Assembly (NCBI GenBank): GCA_007844125.1
Contig: CM017567.1
Location: forward strand, 1,545,160 to 1,609,159
Length of the DNA: 64,000 nucleotides
Source: Sinonovacula constricta
Taxonomy: Eukaryota > Mollusca > Bivalvia > Cardiida > Solecurtidae
Direction of reading: 5' to 3'
Under the pieces are notes generated by a model that made no database searches, was not told where the DNA came from, and saw only the letters and a list, made by a program, of their open reading frames with translations. Positions 1 through 10,100 of the stretch are shown here, piece after piece. The position numbers and the translations under genes were made by a program. Every line of letters begins with the position of its first letter. The first letter of the stretch is position 1.

Positions 1-46
1 TCAATCAATCAATCAATCAATCTTTATTTCCTCCATTATTGGAGAT
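1..46 (-). repeat. LINE 3' end: hairpin, AATAAA and GATT microsatellite tail
   Basis: Read on the minus strand, the element ends with a hairpin (stem CTCCA/TGGAG, four-base loop, at 31-44), then AAATAAAG, then at least five GATT units (1-22) that continue past the window edge. A short 3' hairpin plus a microsatellite tail is the usual substrate for stringent target-primed reverse transcription. AATAAA could also act as a polyadenylation signal. Confidence 0.8.
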
Positions 47-303
47 TTGACATAATATATACAACGTGGAATAAACACATATATACAAACATGTTATTAC
101 AAATAATGGCAATTAGATAATAAAAGTTTTATATATGAGGATGTACAACTGTTTCAAGTGTCACTAGTATGCATGCTTACAATTTTTTATTTTTAAATCG
201 TTCTATTTGGAACATTTAGCAAACAAAATAAGAGAGTTCATAGCACATCAATTGTTATTTCCAAGCCTTATACACATTATTGTCACGAACATAGTGCGTT
301 AAA
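47..303 (-). other. LINE 3' untranslated region
   Basis: About 257 bases between the stop of the ORF2 tail and the terminal hairpin. It is AT-rich, holds no open frame of note, and is attributed to the LINE by position only. Confidence 0.6.
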
Positions 304-930
304 TTAGTGATTCTGAATGCATATGCAGTCATGAACGAAACGGAACGATCTATGTAAGAATTCGTCATTGGCTGTCTTTTCTATGAACGGTAGGATAGGA
401 GCTCCCAGTAGTCGAAGTGAAAAGTTTACATTGTCCTGGGAGATCAGTTGCGAAACAAAATCTGATCCAAAGTTCCACAAAGTATGTTGTAGAAAGGCTC
501 CCCGTAACTGTTCTGTTGAGTCACATTCACTAATACTATGAACTAGTCGATTATTATACAGCTTAAGGCACTTTTTACACTCAGACACTTCCTTCTGTGT
601 GGGTTCACACCACGCCTGTGAAACAGTTTTCATAATAGCTCTTGTGCAGCTGTACTTACATACAATATAAACAATGGACTGTTGCACCATGGGACACAAT
701 TTTTTAAAGTAATCAAATTCGTCTGATAGCGATATTCGTCTGTACCATTGCTGTTCATCTAGTGAATACACTAGTCTCTTGACAAGCTGCTTCCATGCGT
801 ATTTTGTCGGCAGGCTTGTAGGATTAATAAGGACACTGTTAACAAATGAGTCCAGTCCATAATGGTGCATTATTCCGCAAATGTCGGGTATAAACCCAAG
901 AGTAACAGAGTTCTTTTCAGAAGCGTATGA
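304..930 (-). pseudogene. Out-of-frame C-terminal part of LINE ORF2
   Basis: An open frame of about 209 codons that overlaps the last codons of ORF2 in another frame. It is the natural continuation of ORF2: it opens with LSYASEKNSVTLGFIPDICG, and a GFIPD-type block after a short spacer is usual in LINE ORF2 tails. Cys119, Cys122, His132 and Cys137 of this segment form C-X2-C-X9-H-X4-C, the zinc-knuckle-like motif found near the end of many LINE ORF2 proteins. There is no natural ATG at its start, only TTG, so it is not a separate gene. A one-base change around 917-935 separates it from the body of ORF2; it may be a real inactivating mutation or an assembly error. Confidence 0.82.
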
Positions 931-3790
931 CAAGTATCTTGTTAGATAGGAAGATATTTCTACATGTACTGTTTGTGTTTAAACTTAGTATTTTATGAAG
1001 AAACATGAGCTTTCTAACAGAAATGTCGCAAGTAAGTTTGTGCAAACCGACCATTGCTTCGGCCATGTCAGACCTGGTACGAGGTTGAAACCCTTGTATC
1101 TTTTTCACTACAAAATGTTGGAATCTGTTAATAATTGTCGTGCAAGATGGTGGTAAATTGCACCATAATTCGCAGCCATATAGTGCGATTGGTTTTACTA
1201 TTTTACTGTAAATGTTTATAGATGTCAATGGGTTTACACCATCTGGGGTGACGCCTAGAGATGCCATGGTATAAAACGAATTTCTAGCTTTTTGTAACCT
1301 TTCATCAATGCGTCTAGTTAATACAAGATTAAAGTCATGACGTATACCTAAGTGGATAACGTGATCGGCTTGTTTGATGTTTTTATCACCATACATTATG
1401 CATATTCGCGGGGCAGAGCGTTTCTTTGTAAACACAATCGTATTCGATTTGTCTGCGTTCATTTCGATTTTCCACTTATGACAATATCTGAGGACAATAT
1501 CAACTAATCGTTGTAGTCGTAGTGGGGTGTTTGCAATAAGGGAGATATCGTCAGCGAATGACGGGTTACCTCCCTTGACCGAATGTACCATACAGCCATA
1601 GTTACTTTCTTCTAGATCATTTAGTAATTGATCTATGTAGACGAGGTACAAAAAAGTTGATAACACCCCTCCCTGACGAACTGATCTCGCGATATTCAGT
1701 GCTGTTGAGGTTGTGCCGTTGGAACGTACTACGCATTTTAGACCACTGTACATATCCATGACAGTTCTTAGTATTTTCCCGGTAAATCCTATTGTTCCCA
1801 GTTTATAGAGTAACCCTGTGTGCCATACCGAATCAAAGGCGGCTCTCTGGTCCAGACACGCTACGTATGCATTGCTTCCTGATTCAATTTGTTTATAAAT
1901 TGTTTCTTGAAAGTTAAAACATGTAGTTATACAACTAAACCCCTTCTGGAACCCCTGCTGTTGGTTGTTGGGAAAAGGTATGCTATTCGATTTTAAGTAA
2001 AACAATACTCTCTGTAGCAATAATTTCTCGAACAGTTTGCACAAACAAGGTATAAGGGACACTGGCCGATAGTTACTCGGGTCTTTCTTTGATTTACCGT
2101 TGCCTTTAAAGATCGGAACCAGTACGCTTGTTTTCCATGTTTGGGGCAGACGCTCATGATAAAGAGAAGAGTTACAAAGAGCGGTCACTGCGTAAACCAA
2201 TTTATCCCCGCCATTTATAATATGTTCATTTAGAACATTATCGATCCCGGGTGCTTTGTGTTTATTTAAGCACTTAATTGCACTTTTTATTTCAGATTGA
2301 TTGAAAGGGGTTACCAGTATTGGATCAAGACACTCTGTTGTGAGAAATCGATTCAATCCTTCAAACACCTCTCTGTCATCGCTTGTAACGCCAGGTTCGA
2401 CACTAAACACGTGTTTAAAGTATTGACTAAATCCGTTTGCAATATTTTCATCACTAAACCGTTCGTCATTCACTAATATTTCCGTTACCGAGTTGTTACT
2501 TTTCCCAGAGCGTTTCTTTAAAAATTTCCAGAATTGTTTGTAATCCAGCTCTGAGGTCCTAGTAAGTTCGTCGAGTTTTTTGTTTTCGTTCTCTAGCACT
2601 GCACGTCTCTGCGTTCGTCTGAAGTCAGCCTTTGCTTGCTTATACCTAGCATATGTAATGTTGTCGGCATAACGAGGCTGATTTTCATTCAACCACTCTC
2701 GGCGCCATTGTTTCATTATTACATGTGTAGCTTTTACATCTTTGTTCCAATAAGGCTTTGCGCTTGGGTTAAATCTGCTGCGTGGTATTTGGTGTTCAGC
2801 AGCCTTTATCGCGTTTACTATAATTGTATTTAAAAAATCGGGTTCGCATTTATCACAGTTGATGTTAAGTATGCAATTCAATTCTTGATTTAAGACTTGT
2901 TGGTACGCGGTTAAGTTTTCCTGGGTACATTTATCCCATGAAAGTGTATACATCGGCGGGTTGTGTTTAGTGTATCTACATTCAGCCTGATATGTTACTA
3001 TAATTGGTTTATGGTCAGACGTAGGCACTTCCGAGCTGTCTAGTACGTGATATGATATTACATTATGACGAGAGTCAACGTCAACAAGCACGTGGTCGAT
3101 GGTAGTCTTATTAGGTATGAATGTGAAGTCCGTGTCGCTACCAAGCATATATTTTACGGATGTGAAGTTGTTTCTATTTATCATACTGGTTAAAAGCTTG
3201 GATTTTGCATTTCCGGCAGTGCAATCGTTTAAAATTTGGCCGTTAAAATCACCTCCGACGATCACGTTTCCCATTTTGGTATACTGGTTAATTAGCGATT
3301 CTAGGTCACTTAAGACAGATTTGTATAATGATACATTTTGACAAGCTGGTAAGTAAGTACAGAGAATATACAATGGAGTGGTATTATTGCAATACAGTTC
3401 TATTCCTATTATTCGATCGCTTTGCACCGGAAGTCGGTTTATGCTTCCGTTTAAAGCCTTCTTATACAATACGGCTGTACCTGCTCTCCCACATCTTAAA
3501 GGACCATATTGGTCAAGGCTGCAATCGAATGTTGCGAATGCCGAGTATGATTGGTTAATACTTTCGAGAAAAGTGGCCGATTTGGGAAATAATTTGTGCT
3601 CAGAAATTAAGGCAATATCAATGTCGTATGAGTCCAAATATTCTGACAGAGAGAATGCCGACGACATGATACCTCTACTGTTCCAGCAAAGCAAATTTAA
3701 CAACATTATCAAGATAAATCGGATTAAATTGGTTTTACACGTTTTACAATTCATTTCTAATGATATTTTGTTCGATTTAATGGTCACCAT
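917..3790 (-). CDS. LINE ORF2: endonuclease and reverse transcriptase, C-terminally frameshifted
   Basis: 957 residues. The N-terminal EEP endonuclease (~32-268), which would nick target DNA, shows LLCWNSRG (33-40, Asn37), the metal-binding Glu in ISEHKL (Glu64), GGDFNG (179-184) and the terminal SDHKP (258-262). The reverse transcriptase (~500-790) shows HKAPGIDN (511-518), NYRPVSLIP (573-581), motif A LDQRAAFD (Asp647), SVRQGGVLS (703-711) and catalytic FADD (745-748), so its key residues are intact. A thumb/connector region follows with KPIALYGCELW (866-876). The ATG lies one base after the ORF1 stop, which suggests termination-reinitiation. The frame closes early at IRF (957); homology continues in another frame at 304-930, so this copy would make a truncated protein. 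No RNase H is seen. Confidence 0.92.
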   Translation of the reverse strand: MVTIKSNKISLEMNCKTCKTNLIRFILIMLLNLLCWNSRGIMSSAFSLSEYLDSYDIDIALISEHKLFPKSATFLESINQSYSAFATFDCSLDQYGPLRCGRAGTAVLYKKALNGSINRLPVQSDRIIGIELYCNNTTPLYILCTYLPACQNVSLYKSVLSDLESLINQYTKMGNVIVGGDFNGQILNDCTAGNAKSKLLTSMINRNNFTSVKYMLGSDTDFTFIPNKTTIDHVLVDVDSRHNVISYHVLDSSEVPTSDHKPIIVTYQAECRYTKHNPPMYTLSWDKCTQENLTAYQQVLNQELNCILNINCDKCEPDFLNTIIVNAIKAAEHQIPRSRFNPSAKPYWNKDVKATHVIMKQWRREWLNENQPRYADNITYARYKQAKADFRRTQRRAVLENENKKLDELTRTSELDYKQFWKFLKKRSGKSNNSVTEILVNDERFSDENIANGFSQYFKHVFSVEPGVTSDDREVFEGLNRFLTTECLDPILVTPFNQSEIKSAIKCLNKHKAPGIDNVLNEHIINGGDKLVYAVTALCNSSLYHERLPQTWKTSVLVPIFKGNGKSKKDPSNYRPVSLIPCLCKLFEKLLLQRVLFYLKSNSIPFPNNQQQGFQKGFSCITTCFNFQETIYKQIESGSNAYVACLDQRAAFDSVWHTGLLYKLGTIGFTGKILRTVMDMYSGLKCVVRSNGTTSTALNIARSVRQGGVLSTFLYLVYIDQLLNDLEESNYGCMVHSVKGGNPSFADDISLIANTPLRLQRLVDIVLRYCHKWKIEMNADKSNTIVFTKKRSAPRICIMYGDKNIKQADHVIHLGIRHDFNLVLTRRIDERLQKARNSFYTMASLGVTPDGVNPLTSINIYSKIVKPIALYGCELWCNLPPSCTTIINRFQHFVVKKIQGFQPRTRSDMAEAMVGLHKLTCDISVRKLMFLHKILSLNTNSTCRNIFLSNKILVIRF

Positions 3791-3791
3791 A

Positions 3792-5495
3792 TTACCACTG
3801 TGAGTTAGTTACGTCTCTGTTCTTCCACGAATTGAAGTTATCACCACCAACTGAGTGCTCGTCGTCCCAGGGGTTGCCGTAGTCGCGCTCACTGTTGATG
3901 TCCCTATTGTCGTAGTCCCGCGGTCTATATGCCGGCTTATAGCTTCTATGATCCCGTCGCTCAGCTGTAAAACCATTCCTGGTTGAGTGGTAACGACTAT
4001 GATAGTCGTTATTGTGATGCCTGGCTGGTGGCGCCCGTTGGCTCTCCCACGCCTCCTTGGCTATCCATTTACGATAGGTTATGCCATCAGGCCAGAATCT
4101 GTCATTATTAATTATATGCTCCATGCTCTCAGGCACGTTGATTTTTGCCGACGACCCATTTCGTCCGTAGAACATCCGGAGCTGGGTGATGTGCACATGC
4201 TGTCGCTCAAAGTGTTCGTATATATCGGTCTCAGTGGTATTTCTGTCTATGTTACCTACAAAGTAGGGCACATTTCGTTTCTTTTGTACAGCGACAAACC
4301 CGTTCTCGTGGTGTATTTTTTCGGTGCGTGCGTAAACAGAAGTTCCGTTTGTTTTCTGTTCTTCTCGTAGTTCACTCGTTCCAGTAGGTGAGGGTGGCTT
4401 TTGAGTAATAGTATGCGACGATTCCGTTGGCACATTCGTGTTTGTATTCCTGTTATCGTTCTTGGCTTTGGGTTGAGAAGCTGGGGAAGATATAACTTCA
4501 GCGTAAGACAACACGCGCGGTTCGCTGGGCTTATTGGTCTTGTCTGTGGGTGTTGAGTCGTGTTGTGCGGCATTGTTGCAGGGACTCGAAAGGCCAATTA
4601 GTTTCTGATTCATTGTTTCCAGCGACGATCCGAGACGTTGTACTTCTGTTTGTATTATACTCACATCGGAGGTTGCAGCTGCTCCCGCCATTGAAGCCAA
4701 TATACTTCGAACTGTTCCGTTGAGGAGCCTGTAATTACTTGCTATTTGTGTCATGTCCGAGTGAATTGCTGCTATAAGCGATGAGTCCTTTGCTTGCTGC
4801 GCTGATATTTTGACAAGTTCCGCGTTTACATTTGCAAGTATTGCTACAATGTCAGGGCCTTCAAATTTACCCATTTGCAGTGTGCTGTTAATAACTGAAC
4901 CATCGTGGGAGTCTCCGGAGTTGACAAACAAGCTACTCAATTCATGTGATTGTTCTCCGTTTAGAAACATGTATAGAACGTAACAGTCCGCTGCATATTT
5001 CTTTTCCTTGGACGCATGGGGTGAGTTCCGACGACTGACAAGACGTGCTCGTGGGCAATCCGGCAGTGTTCGGGCGCGTTCGGCTAAGCGGTGTCGGTAC
5101 TCATCAATTCTAACATAGTCGTTAGCACACAGGCTGATAAGCTCCTGGATGTAGTCTTCCCTCGTGCGTCCATCTAGTTCGTTATCTAGGTCTTGGAAGA
5201 ACTGCTGAGGCAGTGGAGGCTGGGACGGCTCTACATCCAAACATTGTATATCATCATATATTTCCTCGTCATTTATCATACTGCTTGACTGGCTTGTGGT
5301 CCTTTCACGTTTTATCATAAGGAGATGTTGATGGACCAGTCCCTTTCGATCCGTACCTTTGTTCTCCGTGCGTGGCATCCCTGGGGCCATTGGCTCGAAC
5401 GGGCCTAATTGGTTGAACGGTAACCTTTTCACTGTGTTATATGATACACGACCTAAGTACGTTTTCTTTGGAATGTTTTTGTTACGATTGAACAT
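3792..5495 (-). CDS. LINE ORF1 protein, RRM-like RNA-binding (gag-like)
   Basis: A 567-residue ORF1 that should bind LINE RNA and form the ribonucleoprotein particle. Residues ~396-480 match the RRM-like fold common in invertebrate LINE ORF1 proteins: a lead-in GFVAVQKKR, the strand PYFVGNIDRNTTE (410-422), and the closing FWPDGITYRKW (467-477). Residues ~210-300 are helical and could form a coiled coil for multimerisation. Residues ~305-395 are Ser/Thr/Pro-rich linker. The C-terminus (480-567) is rich in Arg, Asp, His and Tyr and probably binds nucleic acid. No CCHC knuckle is present. Residues 1-205 are not recognised. The stop codon lies one base before the ORF2 ATG. The first ATG has a poor context (T at -3), so Met36 or Met40 are alternatives. 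Confidence 0.85.
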   Translation of the reverse strand: MFNRNKNIPKKTYLGRVSYNTVKRLPFNQLGPFEPMAPGMPRTENKGTDRKGLVHQHLLMIKRERTTSQSSSMINDEEIYDDIQCLDVEPSQPPLPQQFFQDLDNELDGRTREDYIQELISLCANDYVRIDEYRHRLAERARTLPDCPRARLVSRRNSPHASKEKKYAADCYVLYMFLNGEQSHELSSLFVNSGDSHDGSVINSTLQMGKFEGPDIVAILANVNAELVKISAQQAKDSSLIAAIHSDMTQIASNYRLLNGTVRSILASMAGAAATSDVSIIQTEVQRLGSSLETMNQKLIGLSSPCNNAAQHDSTPTDKTNKPSEPRVLSYAEVISSPASQPKAKNDNRNTNTNVPTESSHTITQKPPSPTGTSELREEQKTNGTSVYARTEKIHHENGFVAVQKKRNVPYFVGNIDRNTTETDIYEHFERQHVHITQLRMFYGRNGSSAKINVPESMEHIINNDRFWPDGITYRKWIAKEAWESQRAPPARHHNNDYHSRYHSTRNGFTAERRDHRSYKPAYRPRDYDNRDINSERDYGNPWDDEHSVGGDNFNSWKNRDVTNSQW

Positions 5496-5617
5496 ACACT
5501 TTGGCAGAATGAACCCTTTTGTTTTGGGGTTTTTTTTGTGTGTACGAATACTAATCTGCTGGTGTGTTGATTCAATGTTTAGTTCTGCATATGTGAATTA
5601 CACACCCAAGCCACTTT
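5496..5617 (-). promoter_or_regulatory. Probable LINE 5' leader
   Basis: About 120 bases upstream of the ORF1 ATG. LINEs carry an internal promoter in this position, but I recognise no specific promoter motif. The outer limit is set only by the A/T homopolymer at 5614-5630. Confidence 0.35.
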
Positions 5618-7027
5618 TTTTTTTTAAATGCAAAGTGCAAAAACATTTATTAACAAAATAAGAAGTCAATCACTGGTATAAGTCATGCGTCCAGTCAATA
5701 TGTGGTCTACTTCACACCAATTATCCATTGAATGCTATAATAATGTCATTAATTCAGAACAAGCCCAGCGTCTAGGGAAGGCGCCATTTTCAAGAATTTC
5801 AAATCGTGATCGTTAGTTTCCTAGTTTCTTCTCTAACCAACCCGTTCAAGGGCAAATTCTCTACAAATTTTATGCTAAATGTTACAGTAAACCTTAATAA
5901 AACAGCAGCTACCTTAATAGGCCCTTTTCAGCCCATTTATATCCTTTAATCCATTTTGTTTCCCTTAACACAAAATCACTTTGCCATCCGATCAGGGGGA
6001 CCATGAGTGAAGTTGAGTGTACAATACTTTCGAATGAGTCATATTTATAACATTGCTACAGCATTTGTATATTGACAGGAATTTAAACTTGTTGGTTATA
6101 GAAAACTTCATATGCCAATTGGTCTTAAAATATAATGATTCTGGTATTTATGATTTAAATCTAACATGGGTGGATTAACTGAAAGTAACGAACTAGTTAT
6201 GTTTCGAATGATTCTACACGGACATTCAACAACTTTTAGTTTGCTTTTGCAATGATCTAAGCAAAATTATTGACACAACTTTGTGGGTAGTTCTTCAGCA
6301 TGATATATTTATAGAAAAAAAATGCATAAACATGTATTTGGCATCGTAAAAGAGAATATAATAATTTCGAGGCTGTAGTTCTAACATGTTTTCTTCGAAA
6401 AATATAGAATATACGATTAAGATTTCCTATGTTTTCATTGTTTTGTGACCCTAACAGATATTCAAGACTAGTGTATCTCAACAGGCTCCCTTGTACTGAA
6501 AAATTGATGGGAAGCCATATTGAGGTGGTATCACAGTCCGACGTCAGGCAAGATATTAATCAAACAAGTACACTTTCTTTGCCCATGAACTAGACATTAT
6601 AGTTTGCAGATGAGCGGCTTCTCGTGCCTTATTACTTGTATTGAGATACGTTTCGCAAAAACTTTATCACCTCTCGTTTGATCTCCTCAGGAACGATTAC
6701 CCATTTTATAACCGGATAAATATCAAAGCAAACCGAATGTGTATAAATAACCCAACAACTCAGTATACTAAACAAAAATCTTACAGTAAAACATCGACTA
6801 ATACACAGCCTTAGGACTAAGGACTGACGCTAGCGATGTTGAGTAAGTTTTTCGTAGTTAAAGTATTATATCAGCATTTGGAACTCCTCGTGGATGACAT
6901 TGACTTAGTCATGCCCGCGTTCAACTTATTTGGCTAAAAGTTGCACAATCTTTGTTTGATTATATTTTGTAACGCTGCTTCCCACATTTTCGCGCAATGG
7001 GTGTTATTTTCCTTGTCTATAATGGAT
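5618..7027. other. AT-rich stretch without recognised genes
   Basis: No coding, RNA or repeat signal is supported here. The few short frames are hydrophobic AT-rich chance frames. Confidence 0.5.
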
Positions 7028-7165
7028 TTGCACTTCATCGCAATGACGCAAAATTGGTCATATTAGCGACGTCCAGTTAATTATTTGTGGAAAAAGAATC
7101 CAGACCTATGGTTGGGTAGAACCACAGGCGCTACGCAGACCAGCAGCAAAAATCTCCCCACAATA
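7028..7165 (-). mobile_element. SINE family B, head-truncated fragment
   Basis: Aligns by eye with the copies at 31.8 and 42.6 kb. Shared landmarks in order are the CATCGC/GACGCA end, TGGTCATATT, GACGTCCAG, the Tta-TTTGTGGAAAAAGA block, and GGTAGAACCACAGGCGC. The tRNA-like head, which would lie to the right, is missing. Orientation follows the tRNA-like head of the fuller copies. Confidence 0.7.
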
Positions 7166-10100
7166 ATAGTATAATAACAATACTTGACACTCCGCGGCAA
7201 TGGCAGCTTCACTACATTTCTAAAGCTGTATTTTGTCTAAAATGTGTTGTTTTGCATTCTACTTCTTTGGCTTATAATATATAATATATAATATAGTTTT
7301 CAAGCAATTGATCGATTAACCTTTAGCACTGACCAGTTTAAATCATATTTATTTTTAAATTCATGAACTGATATTTTAAAAGTTTGGATAGCACAATTCT
7401 CAATAGTTGTTTTGCAGCATTTACTATGTACGTTATATACACGTACAAGGTGCGTTTTGTAATTTAAGAAATATAACCATTACTATCAGTGTAAGTAAGT
7501 GGTATTAGCAAAATATTATTGTGTCACACATTCAAACACACTAGACGTTTTATGGACTCTCAATGTCGCATATAATTTAAAAATGTATTTCTTAAACATG
7601 ACTGAATATTTGTATTTTTAGGCAAAGCAGTGACTGGTTTGTACTGGCTAAATAGTAGCAACGACATAAAGTTCTGATGATTTAGGCAGACACAACCGGA
7701 TCTATCTTAAATGATGGCTTAAGGTTAAGTGTTTGGGCGACAAACAATCTCCAGCATTATTAACAATCTTTAAAAGGGGCGGGGAGAGGGGGCAAAAGGA
7801 AGGCAAACTAGGCTGCTTGAATTAAATTGTCCGGATATGTTAGGAAATAGAATTTAATTGCTTTCTATTCTTGTCTCAGTGATCAACAGAATATCATGGC
7901 AAAATACTGTCGAAACAAGGAATGTTTGCTGTGAAGACTAGTGTCTGTCTAGCCAAGCTTATTAGAGTCGTTGTTGACCGTGTGATATTTGTTGAATAAT
8001 TAATATCTCAGATAAAAAGGGTTGGTTTTGTCCAAAAGTGCAAAACTCGTCACTCTCTCTTACAGAGTAAAAAACATATTTCCCTCGTAGGAAATAAACA
8101 AAATTATAAACCCATTTGCCATCTTGTCCATTATGTCTTTGCATTTACAGATGACGGGAGCTTTTTGCTTAAAGGGCACATTCTGGGTATTCTCATTGAA
8201 TGAATAATAAATACATTTTTTTTTGTTAATAATCACATTGTCCTTGAAATCTGGTTGTACAAGTTATGCTTTCTTAACTTGAACATTGTTGAATAAAATA
8301 AATCACAACCAACTTCCAAATTGTCATTTCTATCAAGTATAGTCTTTAAAATGATTTTTGTGCAAGGGTTTGATCAAGAAATGTAATTGTCGTACAGTTG
8401 CAGACGTTGTCCTGTGTCTGTAACAATCAAGCATCCGAAAGTGCTAAAACATAGACCAAAAGTAGTTAATATGTTTTAGAATGTATCACATGTTTTTCAT
8501 ACATACTGTGGATTTGATCTACTGAAAAACGCACAGTTCAACAAGTGAACGGTGTTGTAAACAAAAAAAAAAGCAGGCAAGGTAGTTATGTGAACCCCTT
8601 AGTTTTCGTCATGGAGATAATTCGTTGAATGCTATTTTATATGACTTATTATTGCCTTGAAAGGAGTTACACATTTACCTTAGTCAGAATTGTATTACAT
8701 ATGCCATTGAATGTTGATATGTCCATAACAAAAGGACAACGTTAGCTACCCCGAAACTAACATTTTTACATCGTCATATTTATTTTTTATGAAATGATAG
8801 AAGAAGATAACGCTATCGTCGCTCTAGGTGTTCTATGCACTATATAGTCAGGTATCTTTGAATGTTATCAGTTATGTATAGACGTACGGATGCTAAGCCG
8901 ACTTGTTCATACCAGTTATTAAAATACTTCGTTTTCACAAATGTGTGCCTACAATGTCTGGCCGACATGTTGTGCATTTCTTAATGTTCTTTTTTTACGA
9001 ATACATAAATCAATAAAAGTATACTTTACTTCGTTACCATACATTGTAGACAATTCTAACACAACATGATGTTTACCATCTTTGCCAAAAAACGGACTAA
9101 ACACATACTTTTCCATATAAATTGCAGATGCACTAGGAAGCGTATTTTTATCTTTTTGCATTAAGGTGAATATTAATAAGCTTCCCTGTGTTATGGTTTG
9201 TATTTAAAGGTCATCATGATCGGTACATATAATGTTAAAAGGTGTCAGTTTTATATCTCAGTAAGCAAATACAAGTTCAAACGTACATCCGTTACATCCG
9301 TAAGCAGCTATATCTTTTAATAATACGTACATGAACCCGTTTAGTCTTTTTTTAACAGATTCAACATGCCGGTTCTGTCATTTACAAAAGAATGTTGCGG
9401 TCAATGGTATAGAATGCATTGTCAGTTTTACTGCCTGGATGGCCAAGTATATACTATATTTTATATAATAATCTACCTAGAAAAATGTACAACTATTATG
9501 GAATTTTTTATATATCGTCACTGGTAATATTGTCCAAGTAGATTTAACGTAAATCAAGAAAGGCAGTAGCGTTCCGCCCTATGCACATCCCTTTCATTTC
9601 CAGACACCAACACATTCATTTGGAATATTTTATTGAGCTCATGAGGTATGTTATTTCTACACTTTTCATATTAAATCGTTTTCATTAGCATGATACTAAT
9701 ACTAAAGCATTGTGATCATAGTTCATATTGTTGTATTCATGATTACAACGTTGTTACTTGTGATTGTGGAATTGTTACGAAAATCTCAATGTAAATTTAA
9801 TATATGTTGTCACTAAATTCATCAGGAATGTAGCATAGTTACCTTTGGTAATTGATAATTAAATTCTATAAAACTATTAACATGCTACTACAACCAATTG
9901 CATTACTCAAATTTATAATCTGTACAATCTCGATATTCGCTTAATGTTTAGAATATTTGTAATAATCCTAAATTTAAAATGTTTAATTTTATATATAATT
10001 GTTTCATGAAAAGGACGGCCAGCCTTCAAAGAATGAATTCCATAATGATTAATTAGTACGAGACCTAGTCTAACAAGAGCAGTTAGGGTATAAAGAGTAT

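Larger units (their letters stand above)
1..5617 (-). mobile_element. Near-complete non-LTR (LINE) retrotransposon
   Basis: A minus-strand LINE with the order 5' leader, ORF1, ORF2, out-of-frame ORF2 tail, 3' UTR, hairpin and GATT-repeat tail. ORF2 carries an apurinic-type endonuclease followed by a reverse transcriptase and no visible RNase H domain. With the RRM-like ORF1 and the microsatellite tail this fits the CR1/L2/Jockey-like part of LINE diversity; I cannot fix the clade. The 5' limit near 5617 is a guess, based on the T/A-rich run at 5614-5630 and the loss of structure beyond it. The 3' tail runs off the left window edge, so no target-site duplication can be read. Two long open frames suggest a young copy, but a frameshift near base 925 makes it non-autonomous as read. 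Confidence 0.93.

Noticed and set aside
2636..4370. Several plus-strand open frames of 65-141 codons over the LINE
   Set aside because: They are antisense to ORF1 and ORF2, which have clear domains, and show no domains of their own.
4256..4597. A 113-codon minus-strand frame inside ORF1
   Set aside because: Overlapping frame of ORF1 in its Ser/Pro/Thr linker; no domain.
1..5617. LTR retrotransposon or endogenous retrovirus
   Set aside because: No LTRs, protease or integrase. The endonuclease is of the EEP type and precedes the reverse transcriptase, which defines a LINE.
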